DNA from: Bombella pluederhausensis
GTDB taxonomy: Bacteria; Pseudomonadota; Alphaproteobacteria; Acetobacterales; Acetobacteraceae
NCBI RefSeq assembly: GCF_026385525.1
Contig: NZ_JANIDY010000004.1
Span: 117,185-181,184 of the forward strand
Direction: 5' to 3'
DNA length: 64,000 bases
Part shown: piece after piece, positions 1 to 8,771 of the stretch
How the letters are laid out: every line of letters begins with the position of its first letter
Numbering within the stretch: the stretch's first letter is position 1
The notes under the pieces: generated by a model
Database searches by the model: none
Told to the model about the DNA's origin: nothing
What the model saw: only the letters and a program-made list of their open reading frames with translations
Program-made: the position numbers and the translations under genes

Positions 1-1
1 G

Positions 2-331
2 GAACAGGGAGCCGATGACGCCCTCTGGCTGACCCATGAAGGCGAGATTGCCGAGGCCACCGCTGCCAGCTTTCTGGCCCTGATGGATGGGCAGATTGTC
101 ACGCCGCCCCTTTCTGCCGGGATTCTGCCCGGTATCTCCCGTGCCCGCCTGCTGGAAGCCGGACTCTGTACAGAACACACCCTGACAGAAACCGACATTC
201 CCCATCTTCAGGGGGCATGGCTCGTCACGGCCCTGAGCCTGACACCCGTCACGGCCATAGGAGCGCAAGACATGTCCCCCCAGCCAGAACTGACGGCCCG
301 CCTGCGGGATTTTCTGTATGACAGCCCGTGA
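2..331 (+). CDS. Class IV aminotransferase / aminodeoxychorismate lyase-like protein, C-terminal part
   Basis: Only the last 109 residues are in the window; the reading frame is open from base 2, so the gene starts upstream. The residues GEIAEATAASF, then a segment ending PPLSAGILPGISR, match the cofactor-binding half of PLP-dependent fold-type IV enzymes (branched-chain aminotransferase, D-amino-acid transaminase, PabC). The short length of this half and the folate genes further along favour aminodeoxychorismate lyase (PabC, making 4-aminobenzoate), but the catalytic lysine lies outside the window, so the substrate is not settled. Its TGA overlaps an upstream GTG of the next reading frame, so the two genes are tightly packed and probably co-transcribed. 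Confidence 0.7.
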   Translation, partial: EQGADDALWLTHEGEIAEATAASFLALMDGQIVTPPLSAGILPGISRARLLEAGLCTEHTLTETDIPHLQGAWLVTALSLTPVTAIGAQDMSPQPELTARLRDFLYDSP

Positions 332-384
332 CGCCACCATCTGAACCATTGAATCCCCCCAGACCAACCGCCACATCTCCTTTC

Positions 385-2532
385 ATGACTTCTGATAAAC
401 ACACCCCCATCGCCCCCGCTCTGCCCAAGGCCCCCGTGGCCCGGCGCAATCCCATCGTTCTGGAACAGCTTGGCCGTACCCGCACAGATGCCTATGCATG
501 GATGAAGGATGAAAACTGGCAGAAAGTCCTGCGTGATCCTTCTGTCCTGCGTGACGACATCCGCAGCCACCTGAAGCAGGAAAATGCCTATACGGATGCC
601 GTACTGGCCGAAACGGTGCCGCTTCAGGAAGAACTCTTTAAAGAGATGGTTGGCCGCATCCCACCAGCAGAAGAATCCGTTCCCCTGCCGAGTGGCCCGT
701 GGCTCTACAGCCTGCGCTACGAGAAGGACGCCCAGTATCCGCTCCATGTCCGCCGTCCCCGCAAGGCCGGTACCAACGAGGCCGATGGGCCGGAAGAAAT
801 CCTCCTGAACGTGAACGAGCTTGCTGCCCAGCACAGCTTCTACAGCCTCGCTCAGGCCGCCCATACAGAAGACCACCGCTATTACGTCTATGCTGAAGAC
901 GTGCAGGGTTCGGAAGTGTACCGGATTCAGGTCAAGGACCTCTCCACGGGTACGCTCTGCGCCCCCACCGTGGAAAGCAGCACGGGCAGCTTCACCCTCT
1001 CACCGGACAGCCAGTATCTTTTCTGGATTTACCGGGACGATCATGGCCGTCCCTCCCGCATCTACCGCCGCCCGCTTCTGGGAGGTGAGGACACGCTCAT
1101 CTTCGATGAGACAGACCCCGGCTTCTTCCTCAGCATTGGCGTCAGCGCCTCCCGGAAATGGATCGCCATTGAACGGGGCGATCATGACACGAACGAGACC
1201 CTGCTCATCCCCGCTGCTGACCCGACAGCCATGCCCAGGGTGGCGGCACCACTGGTACGGGGCGAACGCTATAGCCTGACCCACTGGCATGACCGCTTCA
1301 TCATCCTGACCAATGCAGGCGGGGCCATCGACTTCAAACTGATGACCGCCCCAGAAGCCACGCCAGACCGTGCCCACTGGCAGGAATTCCTGCCCCATGA
1401 GGATGGGCACTTCCTGCTTGGTGTCAGCGCTGGAAGGGACCATCTGGCATGGATTGAGCGGCGCAACGGCAATACGGAAATCTTCACCCTCAGCCGCAGT
1501 GATGCTGACAAGGGCGACATCCGCCGCCATGCCCACCATATCAGCATGGATGAGCCCGCCTATACGCTCAGCCTGCTGGGTGTTCTGGAATATGAACAGC
1601 CTGTCCTGCGCTATATCTACCAGTCCCCCACCACACCGGCGCATTGGTATGATTACGACATGCAGACCGGCGAGAAGATGCTCCGCAAGATACGGGATGT
1701 CCCCTCCGGGCATGACCCGGCTGCCTATGAGACACGCCGCCTTTTCGCACAGGCTGATGACGGGGCTCTGATACCCATCACCCTCCTGATGAAGAAAGGC
1801 ACAGAGCTAAATGGAAAGAATCCCATGCTGCTCTATGGCTATGGGTCTTACGGTATCTCCATGGAGGCCAGCTTCTCCACCACAGCCCTCAGCCTCGTTG
1901 ATCGTGGCGTGATTCACGCTACGGCCCATGTGCGAGGTGGCAGTGAGAAAGGCTGGAACTGGTTCCTTGAAGGCCGAGCCACCAAGAAGACCAACAGCTT
2001 CACCGACTTCATCAGCTGCGCCCGCCATCTGATTGCCGAGAAATACACCGCCGCCCGCCACATCGTGGCGCATGGCGGTTCAGCCGGTGGCCTGCTGATG
2101 GGCGCTATTGCCAACATGGCGCCAGAACTTTTTGCAGGCATTGCCGCACAGGTGCCCTTTGTGGACATGCTCAACACCATGTCCGACACATCCCTGCCTC
2201 TCACACCGCCAGAGTGGCCGGAATGGGGTAACCCGCTGACAGACCCGGAGGCTTATGACCTCATCGCCAGCTACTCCCCCTATGACAATATCCGCCCGGT
2301 AGCCTATCCGGCGATTCTGGCAATGGGTGGCCTGTCCGACCCCCGTGTGACCTACTGGGAGCCTGCCAAATGGATCGCCCGCCTGCGGGAAGAAGCACGC
2401 GGTGGCCCCTTCCTCTGCCAGATCAACATGGAGGCAGGCCATGGCGGGTCTTCAGGCCGTTTTGCCCGCCTGAAGGAAGTTGCCCTCGTGCAGGCCTTCG
2501 CCCTCTGGAGCCTGAAACGGGCAGCGCACTGA
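385..2532 (+). CDS. ptrB: Oligopeptidase B, S9A prolyl oligopeptidase family
   Basis: A serine peptidase of about 715 residues that cleaves short peptides after basic residues. The N-terminal two thirds forms the beta-propeller, and the C-terminal third is the alpha/beta hydrolase. The nucleophile lies in GGSAGG (Ser about residue 566), the acid in SDPRV (Asp about 652) and the base in EAGHGG (His about 686), so the triad is complete and ordered as in the family. The frame is open back to a GTG at 328, but those extra residues are proline-rich and unlike the family, and homologous sequence begins after the ATG at 385, which I chose. Neither start has a clear Shine-Dalgarno. No signal peptide is visible, so it is probably cytoplasmic. 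A strong terminator follows. Confidence 0.93.
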   Translation: MTSDKHTPIAPALPKAPVARRNPIVLEQLGRTRTDAYAWMKDENWQKVLRDPSVLRDDIRSHLKQENAYTDAVLAETVPLQEELFKEMVGRIPPAEESVPLPSGPWLYSLRYEKDAQYPLHVRRPRKAGTNEADGPEEILLNVNELAAQHSFYSLAQAAHTEDHRYYVYAEDVQGSEVYRIQVKDLSTGTLCAPTVESSTGSFTLSPDSQYLFWIYRDDHGRPSRIYRRPLLGGEDTLIFDETDPGFFLSIGVSASRKWIAIERGDHDTNETLLIPAADPTAMPRVAAPLVRGERYSLTHWHDRFIILTNAGGAIDFKLMTAPEATPDRAHWQEFLPHEDGHFLLGVSAGRDHLAWIERRNGNTEIFTLSRSDADKGDIRRHAHHISMDEPAYTLSLLGVLEYEQPVLRYIYQSPTTPAHWYDYDMQTGEKMLRKIRDVPSGHDPAAYETRRLFAQADDGALIPITLLMKKGTELNGKNPMLLYGYGSYGISMEASFSTTALSLVDRGVIHATAHVRGGSEKGWNWFLEGRATKKTNSFTDFISCARHLIAEKYTAARHIVAHGGSAGGLLMGAIANMAPELFAGIAAQVPFVDMLNTMSDTSLPLTPPEWPEWGNPLTDPEAYDLIASYSPYDNIRPVAYPAILAMGGLSDPRVTYWEPAKWIARLREEARGGPFLCQINMEAGHGGSSGRFARLKEVALVQAFALWSLKRAAH

Positions 2533-2543
2533 CCGTCTAAAAG

Positions 2544-2582
2544 AAAAGCCCCTGCTCCTTTTTATGGGACAGGGGCTTTTTT
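2544..2582. terminator. Bidirectional Rho-independent terminator
   Basis: The inverted arms AAAGCCCCTG and CAGGGGCTTT flank a short loop, with a T-run on one side and an A-rich run on the other. It sits between the ends of ptrB and the convergent small exported gene, and can serve both. Confidence 0.85.
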
Positions 2583-2600
2583 CATGACGGGTTCATCACG

Positions 2601-3074
2601 TCACTGTAAATCATCGCTCTGTTCATCCGAATCGAGTTCGGAAAGCTGAGCGCATATTTTACCCAACCGGGCATTCTGTCCCGCAGCACCACCTTCGCAG
2701 GCTGTCTGAGCGTCCTTGCCACAGCTCGACACCACGCTCTCCATGTCCGATTCCAGCACATCTCGCAGAAGACCGACATCAAAGCTACGCTGGGCTGTTT
2801 CTTCCACATCAAGCTGTTTCTGCACCTTGTGCATCTCATCCAGATTCTTCAGGCAGAGTTTGCCCGCAGAACTGGGGCTGACCCGCAGAACGGCAAGGAT
2901 GTTGTTCACCACGACACCCTTGGCATTCACGTTGGGGTCATCATCATCCGTCCGGGCAGAGCCTCCAGCCCATGCCGGGCTGGCAAGACAGGCCGCACCC
3001 AGAAGCAGGGCAAACCCGGCAGAACGGACGCGCACGGAAAAAAAAGAAGAAGACTGGCTCATGCCGGGCACCAT
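2601..3074 (-). CDS. Small exported protein of unknown function
   Basis: I do not recognise a family. The product has 157 residues from the first ATG, or 153 from the ATG at 3062 (MSQSSSFF). It begins with a Sec signal peptide: a basic residue pair, the hydrophobic core GFALLLGAACLA, then a probable cleavage after AWA. The mature part is acidic, with a DDDD run near its start, a predicted helical centre (KNLDEMHKVQKQLDVEE) and four cysteines that could form periplasmic disulfides. It ends convergently with ptrB. Codon use is like its neighbours. It is probably periplasmic; the function is unknown. Confidence 0.65.
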   Translation of the reverse strand: MVPGMSQSSSFFSVRVRSAGFALLLGAACLASPAWAGGSARTDDDDPNVNAKGVVVNNILAVLRVSPSSAGKLCLKNLDEMHKVQKQLDVEETAQRSFDVGLLRDVLESDMESVVSSCGKDAQTACEGGAAGQNARLGKICAQLSELDSDEQSDDLQ

Positions 3075-3249
3075 AATCGGAAACAGATCAGGGGGAAATG
3101 GGGCTTTTCCTCTCCATAACCTTGACTCACCCCTACCTGACAGGGTATGCGGACGCCAAGTTTCGCGGGCGTTTTCAGCCCTGCATTATGAGAGCCGCTG
3201 CCCAACAGGGTAGACTGGCCTGTCTTTTCTGTCGGGGAGCCTGAACATC

Positions 3250-3375
3250 ATGAAGATCCGTAACAGCCTGAAGTCCGCTAAGGTTCGTGACAAGAACTGC
3301 CGCATCGTGCGCCGTCGTGGTCGCGTGTATGTCATCAACAAGCAGAACCCGCGCATGAAGGCCCGTCAGGGCTGA
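3250..3375 (+). CDS. rpmJ: 50S ribosomal protein L36
   Basis: A 41-residue protein starting [18 protein letters not shown] and ending NPRMKARQG. This is the whole of the C-minus (zinc-independent) type of L36: only one cysteine is present, and the CxxC zinc ligands of the other type are missing. It stands alone, not in a ribosomal protein operon, as is usual for alphaproteobacterial rpmJ. The Shine-Dalgarno GGGGAG lies about 12 bases upstream. Two tandem hairpins follow about 75 bases after the stop, the second being a terminator. Confidence 0.97.
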   Translation: MKIRNSLKSAKVRDKNCRIVRRRGRVYVINKQNPRMKARQG

Positions 3376-3387
3376 GCTGACAGACCA

Positions 3388-4125
3388 ATGAGACGGTGCG
3401 GCATGTCCACGGCTCCGCTGCACCGCTCTGTCTGTCACGCTTTCCAGCGTGCAGCCTCCTTCGGGGGGCTGAAGCCTCCTGCCTTGCGGCTGGGGGCTTT
3501 TTTTGTGGTGGTTTTCGGTAGCTTCTGCGTCATGTCTTCCGCCACTATGGCGGCCTCACCGCCCGCACATGAACAAGGCCACAATACCACTTCCCACGAC
3601 AAACAGGCTCCATCTCCTCCTAAAAAACCACACAGGCCAAGCCTGAAAGAAAAACTGGAACAGACCGAGCAGACCATTGCCAGCGAGCAGGACGACCAGA
3701 AAGCCCAGAGCCTGATGAAAAAGGCCGAGACCCTGCGCCTCTATAGCGTAAAAAATAGTGGCCGCATCCTGCTCAACGAAGCACAGGATGAGCTCAAACA
3801 GGGCCACACCAGTGAGGCAGAAAAAGACCTCTCCGCTGCCCTGACCCTCCAGCCTGATAATGCCTTTCTCCGCCGCCAACGGGCGGCTGTCCGCTTCCTC
3901 GGCAATGATCTGACAGGCGCCGTACAGGATTTACAGGTCGCTCTGGTGGGTGATCCCGGCGATGCCCAAAGCTGGGACCTTCTGACACGCACACAGGAAC
4001 AGCTCCATCACCCGCATCAGGCCCTCCATGCCTATACCGAGGCCCTGACACACGCCCCCCTGCTCCCCAATGGGCAGAAACGCTACAGGCAGCTTGAGCA
4101 ACAGGCCAACGGCATCCCGGACTGA
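3388..4125 (+). CDS. Exported TPR-repeat protein
   Basis: The product has up to 245 residues. A hydrophobic stretch (LRLGAFFVVVFGSF) followed by ATMAASPP looks like a signal peptide, which favours one of the upstream starts (3388 or the ATG at 3403). A short version from the ATG at 3531 would lose it. The middle is lysine/proline-rich and charged. From about residue 125 there are two to three tetratricopeptide repeats (AQDELKQGHTSEAEKDLSAALTLQPDN and the following AVQDLQVALVGDPGD), a protein-interaction fold. The signal-peptide codons coincide with the rpmJ terminator, so either transcription starts inside the terminator region or the true start is downstream. The function is unknown. Confidence 0.65.
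   Translation: MRRCGMSTAPLHRSVCHAFQRAASFGGLKPPALRLGAFFVVVFGSFCVMSSATMAASPPAHEQGHNTTSHDKQAPSPPKKPHRPSLKEKLEQTEQTIASEQDDQKAQSLMKKAETLRLYSVKNSGRILLNEAQDELKQGHTSEAEKDLSAALTLQPDNAFLRRQRAAVRFLGNDLTGAVQDLQVALVGDPGDAQSWDLLTRTQEQLHHPHQALHAYTEALTHAPLLPNGQKRYRQLEQQANGIPD
3452..3504 (+). terminator. Tandem hairpins ending in a Rho-independent terminator after rpmJ
   Basis: The first hairpin (3452-3471) has 8-base arms CAGCCTCC and GGGGGCTG around a TTCG tetraloop. The second (3472-3499) has 12-base arms with one wobble and one mismatch around TTGC, and runs into seven Ts (3498-3504). It looks like the rpmJ terminator, but it lies inside the open frame of the next gene. Confidence 0.75.
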
Positions 4126-4141
4126 TCACGCCCCTCCGGCT

Positions 4142-6391
4142 CTACATGAAAGAAACCGGGTCCACATCCACATCAATACGGGCATCATTCTTGCGTGGAG
4201 CCCCGTCCAGCCACCGCCGCAGCAGGGGCTGAAGGGCAATATTACGATGGGTCCGCAACAGAAGACGGTAACGATAACGGTCTCTCAATAAAGCCAGCGG
4301 AGCCGGAGCCGGTCCCAGAACCTGAATCCCTTCCCCCCGTGGTGCATGGAGTGCCAGAAGACGGGCCAGCTCCTCAGCCTGCCGCTCCTTTGGTGCACTG
4401 ACGATCACCGCGGCCAGACGCCCGTAAGGCGGCCAGAAGCCGGGGCGTCTCTGGGCGGCTTCCTGCTCCATGAAGCTGATGAAGTCATTGGCCAGAAGGG
4501 CCTTCATCACCGGGTGATCGCCCGCATAGCTCTGCAACATCACCTGCCCCGGCTTCGTGCCACGCCCCGCACGGCCTGCCACCTGATGAAGAAGCTGCAT
4601 GGTCCGTTCTGCTGCCCGCAGATCACCACCACCCAGCCCCAGATCAGCATCCACCACGCCAACAAGGGTCAGGTCCGGGAAGTGCCACCCCTTGGCCACG
4701 ACCTGCGTGCCAATAATCAGGTCCACTTCCTTATTGGAGATTTTCCGCACGGCTTCTTCCATAGCTGTAGGAGAGGTCAGCGTATCGGAGGCCATGCTCA
4801 ACAGCCGGGCATCGGGAAAACGGGCCTGCGCTTCCTCGTGAATCCGCTCTACGCCCGGCCCGATCGGCACGAGACTGTCCTGCGCCCCACAGGATGAACA
4901 GGCACTGATGAGCGGCTGGGTATATTCACAATGATGACAGGCCAGAATCCGCCGCCGCCTGTGTTCCACCATCCATGCCGAGCAGTGCGGGCATTGCAGA
5001 CGATACCCGCAGGCCCGGCAGAGCGTCATCGGTGCATAGCCACGCCGGTTGAGAAACAGCATACTCTGCTCACCGGCCTGCATCCGCTCCTCAATACTCT
5101 CGCAGAGCAGAGGAGACAGGAACTGCCCCCGCTCCGGGCCATGCTCCTTCATGTCGATCAGGATGATTTCCGGCATCTGTGCTGCCCCATGCCGGGCCTC
5201 CAGCACTTCATGACGGAAACGGCCTTTCTGCACATTGACCAGCGTTTCCATAGAGGGAGTGGCAGAGACAAGAATGACCGCCGCCTGCACCAGACGGGCC
5301 CGCACGATGGCCATATCCCGCCCGTGATAAAGCACACCTTCTTCCTGCTTGTAGGTGTTCTCATGCTCCTCATCGACCACCACAAGCCCAAGGCGGGCAA
5401 AGGGCAGGAACAGGGCAGAGCGTGCCCCCACAACAACCTGCTGCCGTCCCTCCGCAATGGCACACCATGTTTCCCGCCGTGTCTTCTTCCCTAGCTCGGA
5501 GTGCCAGACAGCAGGCCGGATGCCAAAACGCCGCTCAAACCGTTCTGTCCACTGGGCCGTCAGGACAATCTCCGGCAGAAGCACCAGCACCTGCCGCCCC
5601 TGTTTCAGACACGCCGCTACAGCCTCGAAATAGACTTCCGTCTTACCGGAACCTGTCACCCCTTCCAGCAGCGTGACATTAAAGGCCCGTGCCTTCACCC
5701 CGGCCACCAGAGCCTCAGCCGCCTCAGCCTGTTCCTCGGACAGAACCGGCGGAGCATGCTCGGGGTTGGCCTGCTCGGAGGGAGATGATGCCTCCATGAG
5801 GCATTCTTCCAGAACGCCCGCATTGGCCAGACCACGAATCACCGCCGCGCTGGCTCCACTTGCCGCACTCAGCATCGCCGTGCTGCTGGGACTCCGGGCC
5901 TCCAGAGCCGCCAGAACAGCCTTACGGGCCGGTGTCAGACGCACGGACTCCGGCAGAGAGCCGGGTTTCCGTACCCACCCCATGGCAGGCTTCATCCCAC
6001 CTGCCTGCGCTGGAACACGCAGGGCAATTGCCAGAACCATACCCGGCGCACTCAGCCCATAGGCTGCCACCCAATCAATGAACCGGCGTAGATCATCCGG
6101 CAGGGGCGGGACATGCTCCAGCACCCCCGTGATGGACCGCAGCTTCTCGAAAGCAATCACCCGCCCTTTAGCGGGCGGACGAAAATCAGGCGGAAGATGG
6201 GTAGGCTGGCTGTCCCAGACACAGCCTGTCAGCTCCTGCCGCCCCAGCGGCACACGCACCAGCGTACCCGGTGCCAGAGGCCTGTCAGACCGATAATCCA
6301 GCGGGCCATCAAAAGGGCGCGGCACCAGAACGGAAAGACGATGACCGGCTTCCATTCTCCTGCTATGGGGGGAGAGGCTGTTGTCTGCCAT
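4142..6391 (-). CDS. priA: Primosomal protein N', replication restart helicase
   Basis: A superfamily 2 helicase of 749 residues that reloads the replisome at collapsed forks. The N-terminal DNA-binding region starts RLSVLVPRPFDGPLDYR. Walker A is GVTGSGKTE (about residue 245) and Walker B is DEEH (about 338). A zinc region with paired cysteines (CRACG, CPHC, CHHC, CSSCG) lies at about 455-510, and the helicase motifs VVAKGWHFPD and HQVAGRAGRG follow. Length and domain order are normal for the family. It is convergent with the TPR gene and divergent from xerC, with only 34 bases between the priA and xerC starts, so the two promoters must overlap. Confidence 0.96.
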   Translation of the reverse strand: MADNSLSPHSRRMEAGHRLSVLVPRPFDGPLDYRSDRPLAPGTLVRVPLGRQELTGCVWDSQPTHLPPDFRPPAKGRVIAFEKLRSITGVLEHVPPLPDDLRRFIDWVAAYGLSAPGMVLAIALRVPAQAGGMKPAMGWVRKPGSLPESVRLTPARKAVLAALEARSPSSTAMLSAASGASAAVIRGLANAGVLEECLMEASSPSEQANPEHAPPVLSEEQAEAAEALVAGVKARAFNVTLLEGVTGSGKTEVYFEAVAACLKQGRQVLVLLPEIVLTAQWTERFERRFGIRPAVWHSELGKKTRRETWCAIAEGRQQVVVGARSALFLPFARLGLVVVDEEHENTYKQEEGVLYHGRDMAIVRARLVQAAVILVSATPSMETLVNVQKGRFRHEVLEARHGAAQMPEIILIDMKEHGPERGQFLSPLLCESIEERMQAGEQSMLFLNRRGYAPMTLCRACGYRLQCPHCSAWMVEHRRRRILACHHCEYTQPLISACSSCGAQDSLVPIGPGVERIHEEAQARFPDARLLSMASDTLTSPTAMEEAVRKISNKEVDLIIGTQVVAKGWHFPDLTLVGVVDADLGLGGGDLRAAERTMQLLHQVAGRAGRGTKPGQVMLQSYAGDHPVMKALLANDFISFMEQEAAQRRPGFWPPYGRLAAVIVSAPKERQAEELARLLALHAPRGEGIQVLGPAPAPLALLRDRYRYRLLLRTHRNIALQPLLRRWLDGAPRKNDARIDVDVDPVSFM

Positions 6392-6425
6392 GCTTCCATC
6401 CTAACCTCTCCGGCGGGGAAATACC

Positions 6426-7430
6426 ATGAGCCTTCCTTCTGGAAGCCCCACCTCAGGCTCCGTGAACATCCATACCGCCCATGAGGCTCTGACAGCATGG
6501 CAGGACTGGTTGACCTACGAAAAACGGGCCAGCAAGGCCACACGAACAGCCTATCTACATGATGTCTCTCTCGCTCTTGGGTTCTTCAGCCGTCATTTTG
6601 GTGGCGACCTGCCCCTGACAGCACTGGGCGAGCTGAAACTGGCTGATTTTCGCTCATGGCTGGCCCATGAGACAACCCGTGCCGAGAAAGCAGCCCGCCT
6701 CTATCCCGGTGGCCGCCATACGCCGGATGGCCACGCCCGCAGCCGGGCCCGCCGCATCTCCGCCCTGCGGGCCTTTTACCGCTATCTGGAAAAAGAACAC
6801 CGCATCACCAATCCTGCCCTTGCCCTCCTCCGCAGCCCCCGCCTGAAGACCCGTCTCCCCCGCCCTCTAACGCCAGAAGCCGCCCGGATGGCCCCGGAAG
6901 GCATTGCCGAACAGACCATCAATAACGGTTTTGCCCTGCGGGATGCCGCCCTGTTCACCCTGCTTTACGGGGCTGGACTACGCATCAGCGAAGGGCTGGA
7001 CCTTAATGTCGGAGACATAGAAAAAATCAGCGATGATATCCTGTTCGTCACGGGGAAAGGCGGGAAAGAACGAGCCGTACCCATTCTGCCGCAGGTCCGG
7101 CAGGCCCTGAATGACTGGCTGGCTGTTCATCCGTCCCCTCATGCCAATGCTCCGCTTTTCTGCGGTGTACGGGGCGGACGACTCAATCCGGGCGTAGCCC
7201 AGCGGGCCATGAGGCAGTGGCGCATGTCCGAAGGGCTGCCCGATTCTGCCACACCCCACGCCCTACGCCACGCCTTTGCGTCCCATCTCCTCCAGAATGG
7301 TGCTGACCTGCGCACGATTCAGGAGCTTCTGGGCCATGCCAGCCTCTCCAGCACACAGATATACACGCTGGCCGATGAACAGCACCTTATGGAGGTCTGG
7401 CAGAAAGCCCATCCCCGTGCCGATCGCTGA
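6426..7430 (+). CDS. xerC: Tyrosine recombinase XerC
   Basis: A site-specific recombinase of 334 residues that with XerD resolves chromosome dimers at dif. The N-terminal SAM-like DNA-binding domain (about residues 15-110) is followed by the catalytic domain. All catalytic residues are visible: Arg in GAGLRISE (about 185), Lys in GKGGKER (about 211), His and Arg in HALRHAFAS (about 278-281), His in LGHASLSST (about 304) and the nucleophile Tyr in QIYTL (about 313). The order priA/xerC divergent is common in Alphaproteobacteria, and the context is core chromosome, which favours XerC over a phage or integron integrase. Confidence 0.93.
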   Translation: MSLPSGSPTSGSVNIHTAHEALTAWQDWLTYEKRASKATRTAYLHDVSLALGFFSRHFGGDLPLTALGELKLADFRSWLAHETTRAEKAARLYPGGRHTPDGHARSRARRISALRAFYRYLEKEHRITNPALALLRSPRLKTRLPRPLTPEAARMAPEGIAEQTINNGFALRDAALFTLLYGAGLRISEGLDLNVGDIEKISDDILFVTGKGGKERAVPILPQVRQALNDWLAVHPSPHANAPLFCGVRGGRLNPGVAQRAMRQWRMSEGLPDSATPHALRHAFASHLLQNGADLRTIQELLGHASLSSTQIYTLADEQHLMEVWQKAHPRADR

Positions 7431-7484
7431 CAGTACCTGACCTTTCTTTTCTCTGACGCCATTTCCGGGCAGACCCATTACCTC

Positions 7485-8432
7485 ATGACTACGCACACCA
7501 CCCGTTTTCTTCCTGTCCTTTCCGGCCTGCTGCTGGCTTTCCACTGTTTCCTGTCTTCCTCTGCGGCTCTGGCCTCCGGGCCTGAATCAGCCTGCCGCCA
7601 GACGCACATCACCACGCTCCCCCTCAAGGAAACGGGATATTACCTGACAACCGTGGCGCAGATTCATGGCCGCTCCCTCTCCATGATTGTCGATACAGGG
7701 TCGGAAGGCAGCCTACTGACGCCGGATGCCATTGGTCGGCTGCATCTCACACCCAATGAAGAAGACGCCACCATCATCTCCGGGCCGGACGGGCGAGGCC
7801 ATGTCGTGCCGACCATACAGCTGGCCTCCATCACGCTGGGGCAACTCACCTATCATCATCCCATCCTGCCACTGGGCGCCCTGCCGGGCTTCCCTGCCAT
7901 ACAGCCGCCCGTGCTGGGGCTGATCGGCATGGATCTGCTCGGTCATTATGATCTGGACCTCGACCTCCCCCATCACAGGCTAAGCCTGTGGGAAATTCGC
8001 AGCAGTTCCATCCTCTGCCGCCAGCCACCCTTCTGGTCCCGGCCGGGGCAGAAACTCGTCTCCCAGCGCATCCGCAATCGCTTCTTCATTCCCTTTACGC
8101 TGGATGGTCAGACAGGCCTTGCGCTGATCGACAGCGGTGCCCGCTCCCACATCATCAGCAAGGACTTCGTGCACAGGCTGGGCATCACGAAAGAGGAGCT
8201 GGACCGCGACCCCGGTGGCACAAGCGCCGGTATTGGCGACAGGGAACACCGCTATCACTGGCATCGTTTTAACCGCCTCACCCTTGGCGGTCAGACACAA
8301 CTTCACCCGGTGCTTACCGTAACCTCCCTGCATGAGCAGGCCGATATGCTTTTAGGCGCCGACTGGCTGCTCCATCATCAGCTCTGGCTCTCGGCAGGGC
8401 CGGAACGCGCTGTTTTCATACAAAAACCCTGA
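7485..8432 (+). CDS. Exported aspartic protease with two retropepsin-like domains
   Basis: A protein of 315 residues. The N-terminus (MTTHTTRFLPVLSGLLLAFHCF, then SSSAALA) is a Sec signal peptide. The mature part contains two copies of the retropepsin signature: MIVDTGSEGSLL (about residues 66-77), partnered by the hydrophobic-Gly motif LGLIGMDLL, and ALIDSGARSHI (about 210-220), partnered by DMLLGADWLL. Each half thus has its own catalytic aspartate and its own flap/psi-loop partner, so one chain may form the active dimer. It is probably periplasmic. The family is known from bacterial clan AA proteases, but I cannot name the substrate. It follows xerC by 54 bases and precedes tRNA-Asp. Confidence 0.75.
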   Translation: MTTHTTRFLPVLSGLLLAFHCFLSSSAALASGPESACRQTHITTLPLKETGYYLTTVAQIHGRSLSMIVDTGSEGSLLTPDAIGRLHLTPNEEDATIISGPDGRGHVVPTIQLASITLGQLTYHHPILPLGALPGFPAIQPPVLGLIGMDLLGHYDLDLDLPHHRLSLWEIRSSSILCRQPPFWSRPGQKLVSQRIRNRFFIPFTLDGQTGLALIDSGARSHIISKDFVHRLGITKEELDRDPGGTSAGIGDREHRYHWHRFNRLTLGGQTQLHPVLTVTSLHEQADMLLGADWLLHHQLWLSAGPERAVFIQKP

Positions 8433-8478
8433 AAGAGGATCTTCATGAAGAAAAACGTAAAAAAGTGATATTTCTCTA

Positions 8479-8507
8479 TTGCCATCATCCCCGTATCCCG
8501 CTAGATA
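8479..8507 (+). promoter_or_regulatory. Sigma-70-type promoter of tRNA-Asp
   Basis: TTGCCA (8479-8484), a 17-base spacer and TAGATA (8502-8507). The first base of the tRNA lies 47 bases after the -10 box, a normal 5' leader for RNase P removal. Confidence 0.6.
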
Positions 8508-8553
8508 GACGCCATCCCAAGGGAACAACGCTTTCACAGAAAAGCGAAAGACT

Positions 8554-8624
<71 letters not shown>

Positions 8625-8630
<6 letters not shown>

Positions 8631-8662
8631 CTCCTTTCTCAGAAAAGGGTGGCGCTTTTTTT
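8625..8662 (+). terminator. Rho-independent terminator overlapping the 3' end of tRNA-Asp
   Basis: GCGCCACTCC and its near-complement GGGTGGCGC are followed by seven Ts. The 5' arm uses the last six bases of the tRNA (GCGCCA), so terminator and mature tRNA folding compete. Confidence 0.8.
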
Positions 8663-8678
8663 ATCCCTTCCCCCACCA

Positions 8679-8684
8679 TATAAT
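8679..8684 (+). promoter_or_regulatory. Possible -10 box for the queECD operon
   Basis: A perfect TATAAT lies 87 bases before the queE start and just after the tRNA-Asp terminator. The -35 region is only a T-run, so this is a weak prediction. I saw no convincing preQ1 riboswitch fold in the leader (8685-8771). Confidence 0.35.
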
Positions 8685-8771
8685 CTGACCTTGCACCGGA
8701 ATGAGCATTTCATTCTTCCCGGCGCAAGAAAACCCTTGCATCCTGAGCGCAGCTGCCCGACATCTCTGCCC

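Noticed and set aside
208..876. Antisense open frame opposite ptrB
   Set aside because: It is a shadow of a GC-rich gene, with no family features.
6426..7430. xerC as integrase of a mobile element
   Set aside because: It is divergent from priA with normal core-gene composition, and there is no cargo or attachment repeat; XerC fits better.
8663..8771. preQ1 riboswitch in the queE leader
   Set aside because: The A-rich tail and stem pattern of known preQ1 classes are not visible; the leader shows only a possible -10 box.
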